Origin: Ruegeria sp. HKCCD4315
Lineage (GTDB): Bacteria; Pseudomonadota; Alphaproteobacteria; Rhodobacterales; Rhodobacteraceae
DNA: 64,000 bases
NCBI RefSeq assembly: GCF_013112245.1
Contig: NZ_WVRN01000001.1
Location: forward strand, 1,678,501-1,742,500
Direction: 5' to 3'
The notes under the pieces were generated by a model. That model had not been told where the DNA came from, made no database searches, and saw only the letters and a list, made by a program, of their open reading frames with translations. The position numbers and the translations under genes were made by a program. The first letter of the stretch is position 1. Every line of letters starts with the position of its first letter. Of the stretch, positions 1 through 8,174 are shown one piece after another.

Positions 1-5
1 CAGAA

Positions 6-37
6 AAAAGAAGCGGCGCATACACGCCGCTTCTTTT
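6..37 (-). terminator. Intrinsic terminator downstream of fda
   Basis: A perfect 13-base-pair stem (6-18 with 25-37) with a 6-base loop lies just beyond the fda stop codon. Read on the minus strand it ends in a run of six T. The A/T ends of the stem would let it work in both directions. Confidence 0.85.
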
Positions 38-51
38 GTTTTATCAGTGGC

Positions 52-933
52 TTAAGCAGAAGCTTCAAAAATCTTTTCAATGTTGCTGCCCAGGGCGGCA
101 TTGAACTCGGCATCAGATTGCTGTTTCGACAGACCTTCGGTCAGCGCACGCGAAAACGACGCGATCATCTTGCCGTTCTGGCCCAGCAAATCACACGCCT
201 GCTCGGTCGAATACCCACCTGACAAGGCAACCACGCGCACCACGCGCGGGTGATCAGCCACTTCATCATAAAGGTTTGCCGCGCTCGGGATTGTCAGTTT
301 CAGCATGATGTCCTGCCCCTCGGCCAACTGATCCAGGTTTTTCAGGATTTCAGCCTTCAGGATGTCTTCCGCCTCGGCCTTGGTTTCCGAGTTGATGTTA
401 ACTTCGGGCTCGACAATCGGAACCATGCCTGCGGCAACGACCTCGCGGGCTACATCGAACTGCTGCGCCACAACGGCAGCGATGCCTTCGGCGTTGGCTT
501 CATGAATCACCGAACGTTCCTTGGTGCCAAACACACCCTCTGCCTTGGCCAGCGTTTCGGCCAGACCCGGGATCGGTTTCATCATCTGGACGCCATTCGC
601 GGTCTCTTCCAGACCTTTGTCGATTTTCAGGAACGGAACGATGCCTTTGACCGACCATAGGTAATCCGCAACCTTGCGGCCGTCGATTTCTTCACCCAGC
701 GTGCGTTCGAACAGGATTGCACCGATCACTTTATCCTTGGTGAAGTCGTCCGCCAGAATGATCCGCGCGCGCATGTTCTGGATTTCGCCAAACATCTCTT
801 CTTCCGAGGCGTAATCCGATGCGTCCACCCCATACAGCGCCAGCGCCTTGGGGGTCGATCCACCACTTTGATCCAGTGCGGCGATAAAGCCTGCTCCGTT
901 GGACATCTGTACGCGCTGTTCTGCTTTGGACAT
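52..933 (-). CDS. fda: Class I fructose-bisphosphate aldolase
   Basis: Cytoplasmic aldolase that splits fructose 1,6-bisphosphate into glyceraldehyde 3-phosphate and dihydroxyacetone phosphate through a Schiff base. The 293-residue product matches the short bacterial class I family (as in Staphylococcus fda) along its whole length. ALDQSGGSTPK is at residues 19-29, VEPEVNIN near 184-191, the probable Schiff-base lysine K212 is in LKLTIPS, and LSGGYS is near 237-242. I chose the ATG at 933 because GGGAA sits 5 bases before it and family homology begins there; an upstream TTG at 1017 would add an unconserved tail. A terminator follows directly, and a LacI-type palindrome lies about 73 bases upstream, suggesting carbon-source control. 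Confidence 0.93.
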   Translation of the reverse strand: MSKAEQRVQMSNGAGFIAALDQSGGSTPKALALYGVDASDYASEEEMFGEIQNMRARIILADDFTKDKVIGAILFERTLGEEIDGRKVADYLWSVKGIVPFLKIDKGLEETANGVQMMKPIPGLAETLAKAEGVFGTKERSVIHEANAEGIAAVVAQQFDVAREVVAAGMVPIVEPEVNINSETKAEAEDILKAEILKNLDQLAEGQDIMLKLTIPSAANLYDEVADHPRVVRVVALSGGYSTEQACDLLGQNGKMIASFSRALTEGLSKQQSDAEFNAALGSNIEKIFEASA

Positions 934-1005
934 AATGATTTCCCGTTCAAGAATGATTCCGATTTCATTCCTCGCATACAGCACGGTGATGGACGATGGT
1001 AGTTT

Positions 1006-1017
1006 GTTAGCGCTCAA
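1006..1017. promoter_or_regulatory. LacI-type half-degenerate palindrome upstream of fda
   Basis: GTTAGCGCTCAA matches the 12-base palindrome GTTAGCGCTAAC at 10 of 12 positions and has the CG centre typical of LacI-family operators. It lies about 73 bases before the fda start and overlaps the stop codon of the P450 gene upstream. Better copies occur before gap1 and gap2, so the three sites support one another. From memory, the consensus resembles the site of CceR in Rhodobacter sphaeroides. Confidence 0.5.
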
Positions 1018-2356
1018 CCAACCTCAACCATATCCCGTCCTTGGACCGAACGGTCAGATGCGCCACCGGAACCGGCGTTTTTCCAGGGATTGTTTCGAAT
1101 TTGAATTGGCGCAACAGCATCGACAGGATCAAGGGCCCTTCAACCATCGCAAATCCCGCCCCCGTGCACACTCTTGGTCCGGCAGAGAACGGAATGTAGG
1201 CATTGCGTTGACATGTTTTGCCGTTCTCTGTCTTCCAGCGCGAGGGATCGAACCCGTCGGGATTGTCCCAAAGCCGTTCTTGCCGATGCAGGTGCCACGG
1301 GCTGACTACAATTTGTGAACCCTTCGGAACCTCTCGATCGCGAAACTGTTCAGAACATTGCGTTTCCCGAACCATCATTGGCACCGGTGGATAAAGTCGC
1401 AACGCCTCGCGAAATACATCTCGGGCGACGTTCAGCCTGGACATGGTCGTAAAGGACGGGTCCGGATTTGCCTGCGCCTCTTCCGCGACCTTCTTTTGCC
1501 AGTCGGGGTACAGCGCCAGCAGATAAAGCGTCCAGGCCAGAGCCGAGGCGCTGGTTTCATGGCCCGCCAGAAAGAAGATCGCGACCTGATCAATCATCTC
1601 GTCGGTTTCAAAACACTTCCCCGTGGCAGGATCGGGTGTTGTCATGATTTTTGTGGCCAGATCGTTTGGTGCCGTCCCATCAGCAATGGCCGAAGCGCGA
1701 TCCGCTGTAAGTTTCTGGATCAAACGCCTGATATCATGCGCATTCCGCCGCGTGTCGCCGGCATGTAGACGAGGAACCCAACGTGGCAGAGGCAAAAAAG
1801 CCGCAAGGTTCAAAAGCGGTTGCCGCCTTTGATAGGAGTGGAATTTCTGGAATACTTCAGCTGCGATTTCATGTTCGATAGGCACCGAAAACAGTGTTCT
1901 GAAAATGACATCTGCGGCGACATGGCTGGTGATTTCTTCAACTTCAACCTCGGTTCCAACACTGGAGCACAGCCGATCCGCGCAGGCTTGTGACGCGTCT
2001 CGCATCGCCGGAAACGTGTCTTTTAACCGCCCGCCTTCGAACGCTGGATCAATGATACGACGTTGTCGCTTCCACACCTCACCGTTTGTCAGAAATACAG
2101 ACTCACCCAAAAGCGGCCGCAAACCTTCGCTGATCCGGTTAGACTTCGGGAAATCTTCAGGCCTCTTTTTCAAAACCAGATCAACCAGTTCTGGCTGATT
2201 GACCATGTAAGATCTAAAGAACGGCGTTCGAAATTCCGCCATCCATGCGCGATAGAGCCGTTGGGGCTGCGCCGAAAGCAGGTCTTTCCGAAACAGTCTC
2301 AGATACTGCCACAGCGAAACTTTGTCTGGGCGTGGGGTCGGTTTTGGCGGGATCAT
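1007..2356 (-). CDS. Cytochrome P450
   Basis: A 449-residue heme monooxygenase with all P450 signatures: WKRQRR in the C-helix (95-100), the I-helix oxygen-activation motif AGHETS (264-269), EALR of the ExxR pair (317-320), the PDGFDPSRW meander (about 366-374) and the heme-binding loop FSAGPRVCTG with C397. No N-terminal membrane anchor is visible, so it is probably soluble, as in other bacteria. The substrate cannot be read from sequence; fatty-acid or terpenoid-like hydroxylation is a guess. Its start overlaps the stop of the upstream hydrolase gene (ATGA), implying translational coupling. No ferredoxin or ferredoxin reductase gene lies in the window, so electrons must come from partners encoded elsewhere. 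Confidence 0.93.
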   Translation of the reverse strand: MIPPKPTPRPDKVSLWQYLRLFRKDLLSAQPQRLYRAWMAEFRTPFFRSYMVNQPELVDLVLKKRPEDFPKSNRISEGLRPLLGESVFLTNGEVWKRQRRIIDPAFEGGRLKDTFPAMRDASQACADRLCSSVGTEVEVEEITSHVAADVIFRTLFSVPIEHEIAAEVFQKFHSYQRRQPLLNLAAFLPLPRWVPRLHAGDTRRNAHDIRRLIQKLTADRASAIADGTAPNDLATKIMTTPDPATGKCFETDEMIDQVAIFFLAGHETSASALAWTLYLLALYPDWQKKVAEEAQANPDPSFTTMSRLNVARDVFREALRLYPPVPMMVRETQCSEQFRDREVPKGSQIVVSPWHLHRQERLWDNPDGFDPSRWKTENGKTCQRNAYIPFSAGPRVCTGAGFAMVEGPLILSMLLRQFKFETIPGKTPVPVAHLTVRSKDGIWLRLVER

Positions 2357-3567
2357 GCGTGAACCGTAGTGTATTTTGAAACGGGCTGATCAATACGTGA
2401 CGGTGAAGGCGCGCGCCCGGCAAATCGTGCAGCCAAGGTTTGGGGGCCCGCGGTGATCCGAAAATAATCGTATGCACCCGGACGGTCAAAGGCGCAGAGA
2501 TACTGAAAATGCAGCTTGAAGAACCGCCAGCGATCCGCCTTCCAGCGCTCAGGAGACAGTGTTTGAGTAAACGCTGCCGACAAAACCAGTGGCCATTTCT
2601 TGTCAGGGCTACCCACACCGCTGACCGCAACCGGGTCGCATAGTGCAAAGGCGCAGCCATCGCCGGGGGCGGTAAAATCGACCCATGCCACAGTGGGTTG
2701 CTTGGATAGAAACTGCAAATCCGCGCGTAAACGGTGTGCGTTTGGCAGGAACGAAACCATGGGAACCACCTGCCCCAAAGTCAGAAACGACAAAACCGGT
2801 CCTTGGTCACGCACATTACAATTGCGGATCAGATCGGCCAGCACCGACACACCCAGATGCGCGCCCGAGCTGTGACCGATCACCAAAACCTCGTCCACCT
2901 CTTCAGTCAAAGCGTCTTTGATCAGGTCTTGGAATGTGTCCAATCGCGCCTGCAACTGCGGCGGAGTTTCCCCCTTTAACTGCGCGGAATATGCGTAGTC
3001 ATGCATCAGGTAATAGACAAACAGCCGGTTGTCGATTGTGCGAAACCAACGCAACACCGCATAAGCCAGAACACCCGCCGGTACCAAAGCCCACAGCCCA
3101 ACAATTGGGACAAGCAGTTTCGCCGTCGCCCACGCAACCAGCAGCGCGATCAGCAATTGTAAAAGCAACATACCAACCGGATATAGCGCAGCAATCACCG
3201 GCCCTTTTCTCAGCCCCATCAACCGACGCAGAGTACCCGTCGAGATGTAGGTCCAAGCGGTTCGCGCCAGTTGCAGATAGGTGGACAGGATCGATCCCGT
3301 CATGCTGTCCCGCACGATGTCCGACCAGACCAGCACATCGACATCCGTGTGCACCCGTTCACCATCCTGAAGCGATGTGACATGCCAGCCAAAGACGTCA
3401 GCTCGCGGCTTGGCTGACACGGAAATCTCATAGCCGGAAATCTCAGCCTGGGCCTGTGACTCAGACCGATACAGCTCCCGGTATCGTCTGGGCGGAAACG
3501 GATCATAACCGGGAATGTAAAACACCCGACGTTTGCGCACCTGAGGCTGATTTGTCTGACTGCACAT
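2353..3567 (-). CDS. Membrane-anchored alpha/beta-hydrolase-like protein
   Basis: Unnamed 404-residue protein. It carries a serine-hydrolase nucleophile elbow GHSSG (231-235) after a hydrophobic strand (EVLVI), and an acidic DFTAPGDG segment near 297-304 that could supply the catalytic acid. Two hydrophobic stretches near 123-147 and 150-172 look like a membrane hairpin placed before the hydrolase core. The N-terminal part contains FYIPGYDPFPPRRYRELY, resembling a first beta strand and oxyanion region. Start: ATG at 3567 with AAGG upstream. It lies 62 bases after ccdA and overlaps the P450 start by ATGA, so hydrolase and P450 are probably made together and may act on one lipid-like substrate (inference). 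I cannot name the substrate. Confidence 0.7.
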   Translation of the reverse strand: MCSQTNQPQVRKRRVFYIPGYDPFPPRRYRELYRSESQAQAEISGYEISVSAKPRADVFGWHVTSLQDGERVHTDVDVLVWSDIVRDSMTGSILSTYLQLARTAWTYISTGTLRRLMGLRKGPVIAALYPVGMLLLQLLIALLVAWATAKLLVPIVGLWALVPAGVLAYAVLRWFRTIDNRLFVYYLMHDYAYSAQLKGETPPQLQARLDTFQDLIKDALTEEVDEVLVIGHSSGAHLGVSVLADLIRNCNVRDQGPVLSFLTLGQVVPMVSFLPNAHRLRADLQFLSKQPTVAWVDFTAPGDGCAFALCDPVAVSGVGSPDKKWPLVLSAAFTQTLSPERWKADRWRFFKLHFQYLCAFDRPGAYDYFRITAGPQTLAARFAGRAPSPSRIDQPVSKYTTVHA

Positions 3568-3629
3568 GCCCTTACCTTCTGCCGTTCAGGTTAACGCAGG
3601 CTTGAGGTCATGGTAAGGGGGTCAGCGGT

Positions 3630-4382
3630 TCATCCAAAATTTGCCAATGCCGGGAAGGTTTCCAGCAACCACCAGCTGAACCGTGTGAACAGACCGGTGA
3701 TCAGCATGATGCCCACGAACAACAGCAATCCACCCATGACCTTTTCGATCGTACCCATGTAAGGCTTGATGCGGTTCATGACGGTCATCGATCGGTTCAG
3801 GAACATAGCCGCCAGAAGGAATGGAATACCCAGCCCCGCCGCGTAGACGCCCAGCAATACCGTACCACGCGCCACTGATGCCTCATTCGCCGCCAGCGAA
3901 AGGATCGCACCCAACTGAGGCCCAATGCAGGGCGTCCAGCCAAAGGCAAACGCCAAACCCAGAATATACGCCCCAAAAACCGAGCCACCGGAATCACCGG
4001 TATCGATCCGCGCTTCGCGGTCCAGAAACGGGATGCGGAATACGTTCAGGAAGTGAAGACCAAACACGATCACCACCGCACCCGAAAGCTTGGCAAAAAG
4101 CACCTGATTCTGAAGAACAAACGCCCCGAAGGCAGACGCGGTAAAGCCCAAAAGCAGAAAGACGGTCGACAGACCCATCACAAAGAACAATGCCGACATC
4201 GTTGCCTTGCGCCGCGCACGGGCCTCGTCCTGCATCTCGTTGATTGTGACGCCGCTCATATACGCCAGATAAGGCGGCACGATGGGCAGCACGCATGGTG
4301 ACAGAAAGCTGATCAAGCCACCCAACAGCGCGACAAACATGGCGGGCAACAGTCCCGCGTCTATGATTTCAATTCCGAACAT
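3630..4382 (-). CDS. ccdA: CcdA/DsbD-type transmembrane thiol reductant transporter
   Basis: A 250-residue polytopic inner-membrane protein that carries electrons from cytoplasmic thioredoxin to periplasmic thiols, mainly for cytochrome c maturation. Six or so hydrophobic segments are visible, with the paired redox cysteines in SPCVLP (C30) and TPCIGP (C152), the hallmark of the CcdA/DsbD-beta family. The ATG at 4382 gives the usual N-terminus (MFGIEII), but AGAGG lies only one base away; the ATG at 4394 is possible. It is divergent from tusA (106 bases apart). The ccm genes it would serve are about 12 kb away, so it is not in their operon. Confidence 0.85.
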   Translation of the reverse strand: MFGIEIIDAGLLPAMFVALLGGLISFLSPCVLPIVPPYLAYMSGVTINEMQDEARARRKATMSALFFVMGLSTVFLLLGFTASAFGAFVLQNQVLFAKLSGAVVIVFGLHFLNVFRIPFLDREARIDTGDSGGSVFGAYILGLAFAFGWTPCIGPQLGAILSLAANEASVARGTVLLGVYAAGLGIPFLLAAMFLNRSMTVMNRIKPYMGTIEKVMGGLLLFVGIMLITGLFTRFSWWLLETFPALANFG

Positions 4383-4488
4383 GCCTCTGCACATAAGTGA
4401 TGAATGTCGATCCGTCACGGGGCCATTCAGTCACATCCTCGTGGTTGGAATCTGGACAATATTTCAACTTGGTCCTATCCCGAAATGC

Positions 4489-4722
4489 ATGACCGATATA
4501 ACAGATACATTGGACGCCCTTGGGCTTTTGTGTCCTCTACCCATCCTCAAAGCCCGCAAACGGCTTAAATCCTTGCCTGCAGGGGCCGTACTGCGGGTGC
4601 TGGCCGATGATCCGGCGGCCATCGTCGATGTTCCACATTTTTGCTCCGAAGCCGGACATACGCTGCTGTCTCAGGAACTTGACGGGGCGCATCAGGTTTA
4701 TCTGATCCAAAAAGCCGTCTAA
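4489..4722 (+). CDS. tusA: TusA-family sulfurtransferase
   Basis: Small cytoplasmic sulfur carrier (77 residues) of the TusA/SirA family, which relays persulfide sulfur for tRNA thiolation and other sulfur transfer. The signature is LGLLCPLPILKARK with the active cysteine at C15 in CPLP. Total length equals the family norm. Reading is open far upstream, but the family begins at the ATG chosen here. It ends just before a strong bidirectional terminator shared with the convergent rne gene. Divergent neighbour ccdA also handles thiols, a loose thematic link. Confidence 0.88.
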   Translation: MTDITDTLDALGLLCPLPILKARKRLKSLPAGAVLRVLADDPAAIVDVPHFCSEAGHTLLSQELDGAHQVYLIQKAV

Positions 4723-4740
4723 AAATCCTTCGGATTACTA

Positions 4741-4768
4741 AAAAGGCGGGCTCCTCAGCCCGCCTTTT
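4741..4768. terminator. Bidirectional intrinsic terminator between tusA and rne
   Basis: A perfect 12-base-pair stem (4741-4752 with 4757-4768) with loop CCTC, having AAAA at one end and TTTT at the other. It stands in the 48 bases between the convergent stop codons of tusA and rne, and would serve both. Confidence 0.9.
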
Positions 4769-4770
4769 CA

Positions 4771-7677
4771 TTACTTGCCCAGCGACCACCACCCGCGTCG
4801 CTTCGGCTTGGCGGGGCCTGGTTCCGGTTCTTCCGCGACTGTTTCCAGCACAGGCTCAGGTGTCTCTTCCACAGGGGCTTCTACTGCGGGCTCAACCTCA
4901 TCAGCAGTGACCTCTTCAACCGCTTGCGCCGCAAGTTCTTCCACAACACCAGACGTCTCTTCTGCTGGCGCGTCCTCGACACTGGCCTCTTCGGCGTTCA
5001 CCGGTTCCTCTGGTGCAACCTCAACAGTCTCAGCTTCCACCTCAACAGTTTCGCCTTGTTCCTGAGCCACCTCGGGCACCTCGGCCTCAGGGTTTTCTGC
5101 AGCGTCCTCGGCCACAGGCGCCTCAGCTACGGTCTCAGCTTCAACTCCTTCAGTTGCTTCAGCCTGTTCAACCGTTTCCTCGGCCGCAACGTCCTTTTTC
5201 CGGCGACGCGGAGCACGTTTACGCTTGGGCTTGGCAGGCTTTTCTTCCTCTGCCGCTTCCGCTTCTACGACGTCAGCCGCACCTTCTTCATCGGCGGCAT
5301 CACCAGAAGCGTTCTCCTGCGCCTCTCCTTCGGAGCTTTCGTTGGATTGCTCTGCGGCATCACCATTGCCCCCACCCTTCTTGCGCCGACGACGGCGACG
5401 TTTGCGCTTGGGCTTGGCATCATCTTCGGTTGGGGTGGTTTCCTCCTCAACCTCTTCCTCGTCAGACGAGTCCACCATGTCCATCAGAGACGCATCCACA
5501 GAAACGACAGGCGCAGTGGCTTCAGGCACAATCCGGCTGGCGGTTTTAAATTTCTCCATCGAGAAATCGGGGCTCACCAAGTGGATGTCGCCTTCGATCC
5601 GCACAGACAGGCCATACCGGGCTTCGATCTGAGCAATGTGCTCACGCTTCTGGTTCATCAAGAAGTTGGCAATGCTGACTGGGCAACGCACCAAAACTTC
5701 ACGCGAACGACGGCGTGTGCCTTCCTCTTCGATCTGACGCAGAATCGACAGGGCCATGTTGTCGTCCGAACGGATCAGACCTGTGCCGTGACATGCCGGA
5801 CAAGGCTGAGTCGTGGCCTCGATCATTCCGGGTCGCAGTCGCTGGCGGCTCATTTCCAACAAACCGAAGCCGGAAATCCGGCCCACCTGAATGCGCGCGC
5901 GGTCAGTTTTCAGCTTGTCCTTCAGACGCTTTTCAACCGCTGCATTATTCTTGCGCTCGTCCATATCGATGAAATCGATGACGATCAGACCGGCCAAATC
6001 CCGAAGACGCAGCTGGCGCGCCACCTCTTCGGCGGCCTCCAGGTTTGTCTTCAGCGCGGTCTCTTCGATCGAGCCTTCTTTGGTCGCGCGCCCCGAGTTT
6101 ACATCGATAGCAACCAGAGCTTCGGTCACGCCGATCACGATATAACCACCGGATTTCAGCTGAACCGTCGGGTTGAACATGCCCGCCAGATAGCTTTCCA
6201 CCTGATAGCGCGCGAACAAAGGCAGGGCATCTTCGTACCGTTTCACGTTCTTGGCGTGGGACGGCATGATCATTTTCATGAAGTCCTTGGCGATGCGATA
6301 ACCGCCTTCGCCTTCAACAAGAACCTCATCAATGTCTCGATTGTAAAGATCGCGGATCGACCGTTTGATCAGGTCGCCTTCCTCATAGATCTTTGCAGGC
6401 GCAATCGACTCCAGCGTGAGCGCGCGGATCTGTTCCCACAAACGCTGCAGGTATTCATAGTCGCGCTTGATCTCGGACTTGGTGCGTTTGGCACCCGCAG
6501 TGCGGATGATCAGACCCGCCCCGGTCGGCACATCGATGTCCGCGGCGATTTCTTTCAATTTCTTACGGTCGGCGGCGTTGGTGATTTTGCGGCTGATACC
6601 GCCACCGCGCGCGGTGTTCGGCATCAATACACAATAGCGACCGGCCAAAGACAGATAGGTTGTCAGCGCAGCACCCTTGTTGCCGCGCTCTTCCTTGACC
6701 ACCTGCACCAGCAGGACCTGACGAACCTTGATGACTTCCTGAATCTTGTAACGACGCGGGCGCGGTTTGCGTGGCGGACGGATGTCTTCGCTGTCATCTT
6801 CGTCAGCTACAGATTCAATCGAGTCGTCTTTCGACGAGGCATCGGCGCTCTTGCCTTCAGCATCCTCGTCTTCCGCACCCTGATCGCCGTCTGCATCTGC
6901 AGCAGCTTCACCCGAGGTCTCAACATCGTCAGAAGCAACCGCCTCCGTCCCTGCCTCATTTGCCGATGCGCTATCAGCTTCTGCGCTTACTTCTGTCTCA
7001 TCGCTTGAGGCCTCACCAGCGTCTTTACTGACTTCACCTGTGTCGTCGCCGGCTTCTTCGGGCGATGCAGACGTGTCTTCCACCTCAGAAGCAGATTCTT
7101 CTGCCGCGTTATCTGACGCAGTTTCTGCCGAAGTCGCATCGCTGTCTTCCGGCTCTTCTACCGGTGTTTCAGCCACGATCTCCATCGGAGAGGTTCCCTC
7201 GGGCACCTCTGCATCTGCATCTTCGCCATCGGCCAAATCGATGGTTTCCATACCGGTTGGCTCGGTCGAAACCTCCATTGTCTCAACCGGATCGTCCGAC
7301 TTCACATCTGCCGCCTTGGAACGCGACCGAGACCGCCGCTTTTTGGGCTTGGCTTCTTCGGCTTCGTCACGCGCCTTCATCGCCTCGGCATAAGCGCGCT
7401 CTTCCTCCATCAACGCCTCACGGTCGGCGACGGGGATCTGATAGTAGTCCGGATGAATTTCCGAAAAGGCTAGGAATCCGTGACGGTTCCCACCATAGTC
7501 GACAAACGCCGCCTGCAGCGACGGCTCAACCCGTGTTACTTTTGCAAGGTAGATGTTGCCAGCAAGCTGGCGTTTGTTTTCGGATTCAAAATCGAACTCC
7601 TCGACCTTGTTTCCGTCGACCACCACGACGCGGGTTTCCTCCGCGTGGGTGGCATCGATAAGCATTTTCTTAGCCAT
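4771..7677 (-). CDS. rne: Ribonuclease E (RNase E/G family)
   Basis: Main endoribonuclease of mRNA decay and rRNA/tRNA processing, scaffold of the degradosome. The 968-residue protein starts MAKKMLIDAT, as in alphaproteobacterial RNase E. The S1 RNA-binding domain (about 35-345) is split by an acidic, low-complexity insert of about 200 residues (103-310) ending in a basic RPPRKPRPRRYK patch. The catalytic DNase I-like part has D525 in AIDVNSGR and D568 in IVIDFIDM; the zinc-link CPACHGTG is at 626-633. From about 720 to the end it is disordered, with alternating acidic Glu/Ala stretches and two Arg-rich blocks (KRKRRRRRRKKGG and KRKRAPRRRKK) that would bind RNA. It follows a long leader, consistent with autoregulation. 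Confidence 0.95.
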   Translation of the reverse strand: MAKKMLIDATHAEETRVVVVDGNKVEEFDFESENKRQLAGNIYLAKVTRVEPSLQAAFVDYGGNRHGFLAFSEIHPDYYQIPVADREALMEEERAYAEAMKARDEAEEAKPKKRRSRSRSKAADVKSDDPVETMEVSTEPTGMETIDLADGEDADAEVPEGTSPMEIVAETPVEEPEDSDATSAETASDNAAEESASEVEDTSASPEEAGDDTGEVSKDAGEASSDETEVSAEADSASANEAGTEAVASDDVETSGEAAADADGDQGAEDEDAEGKSADASSKDDSIESVADEDDSEDIRPPRKPRPRRYKIQEVIKVRQVLLVQVVKEERGNKGAALTTYLSLAGRYCVLMPNTARGGGISRKITNAADRKKLKEIAADIDVPTGAGLIIRTAGAKRTKSEIKRDYEYLQRLWEQIRALTLESIAPAKIYEEGDLIKRSIRDLYNRDIDEVLVEGEGGYRIAKDFMKMIMPSHAKNVKRYEDALPLFARYQVESYLAGMFNPTVQLKSGGYIVIGVTEALVAIDVNSGRATKEGSIEETALKTNLEAAEEVARQLRLRDLAGLIVIDFIDMDERKNNAAVEKRLKDKLKTDRARIQVGRISGFGLLEMSRQRLRPGMIEATTQPCPACHGTGLIRSDDNMALSILRQIEEEGTRRRSREVLVRCPVSIANFLMNQKREHIAQIEARYGLSVRIEGDIHLVSPDFSMEKFKTASRIVPEATAPVVSVDASLMDMVDSSDEEEVEEETTPTEDDAKPKRKRRRRRRKKGGGNGDAAEQSNESSEGEAQENASGDAADEEGAADVVEAEAAEEEKPAKPKRKRAPRRRKKDVAAEETVEQAEATEGVEAETVAEAPVAEDAAENPEAEVPEVAQEQGETVEVEAETVEVAPEEPVNAEEASVEDAPAEETSGVVEELAAQAVEEVTADEVEPAVEAPVEETPEPVLETVAEEPEPGPAKPKRRGWWSLGK

Positions 7678-8033
7678 GTTTCCTTGGTGCACCGCGCCAA
7701 ACGCGTTGTCCTGACCTGTCCAGGCGGACAGGCGCTTTTGGGGAGGTGTCTTGTCAGGGCGATATCAGACGGCGCGCGGCAGGGTCTGGCGCTGTAGCCC
7801 CCTGCCCGGTCTCTCAATCGTTGCGCGCGCGTCATCGCGGTTCTTCTCCGACAGGCGCAGTTTCTGCAGCCCGCCCATTTATTCCTTTCACCCGACGTAT
7901 CGGGCTCAGGTACTCCACTGCCCGCAATCGGGGCACAATCGGTCTGCTTCGCAGCGAAATTAACGTGCAGCAAAGCAGCGAAACTCAAAGATTCGGGACT
8001 TAAGAGCGCTAAAAAGGCCCGGCCCGTCCGAAC

Positions 8034-8063
8034 ACAATAAAAGCAGTCCTGTGGAAAAGACAA
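8034..8063 (-). promoter_or_regulatory. Possible housekeeping promoter for rne
   Basis: Minus strand: TTGTCT (8063-8058), an 18-base spacer, then TATTGT (8039-8034). This would start transcription near 8027 and give rne a leader of about 350 bases. The -10 box is imperfect, so this is tentative. Confidence 0.3.
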
Positions 8064-8102
8064 TGGGCAAACTGCATCAAGACCGCCGACGCAGCGCGGG
8101 AT

Positions 8103-8163
8103 CTCTTCATCTGGCCTAAAATACCTCGGGGGAGTCGCCAAAGGCGACGGGGGCAGAGCCCCC
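8103..8163 (-). repeat. 3' element copy 1 (two hairpins plus GAGGTATTTT) after dctD
   Basis: Eleven bases after the dctD stop, the minus strand forms a GGGGGC/GCCCCC hairpin (8163-8149), a GTCGCC/GGCGAC hairpin (8148-8134), then GAGGTATTTTAGGCCAGATG and GAAGAG. The tail GAGGTATTTT-G--CAGA-GAAG recurs after ccmE (20559-20608). Hairpins directly after a stop codon suggest transcription termination or mRNA 3'-end protection. From memory such tails are frequent after genes in Roseobacter genomes. Confidence 0.65.
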
Positions 8164-8174
8164 ATTCGCAACGG

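Larger units (their letters stand above)
7678..8174 (-). other. 497-base gene-free stretch: probable long rne leader
   Basis: I find no convincing gene between rne and dctD; the long reading frames here have no family features and run across rne. Read on the minus strand it holds, from upstream down, the dctD 3' element (8163-8103), a possible promoter (8063-8034), a 9-base-pair hairpin (7970-7978 with 7944-7952) and a 7-base-pair hairpin (7726-7732 with 7715-7721) shortly before the rne start. A leader of about 350 bases with hairpins resembles the structured rne leader used for autoregulation in enterobacteria; that parallel is inference. Confidence 0.55.

Noticed and set aside
4924..7008. 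694-codon open frame on the plus strand opposite rne
   Set aside because: It mirrors the low-complexity acidic and Arg-rich codons of rne and has no family features; rne on the other strand is certain.
8001..8013. TAGCGCT core in the rne leader as another carbon-control operator
   Set aside because: Only the central bases match; the outer positions of GTTAGCGCTAAC are lost.
7536..8171. 211-codon minus-strand frame across the rne leader
   Set aside because: Cys/Arg-rich, overlaps the start of rne in another frame, and has no family features; the region reads better as a leader.
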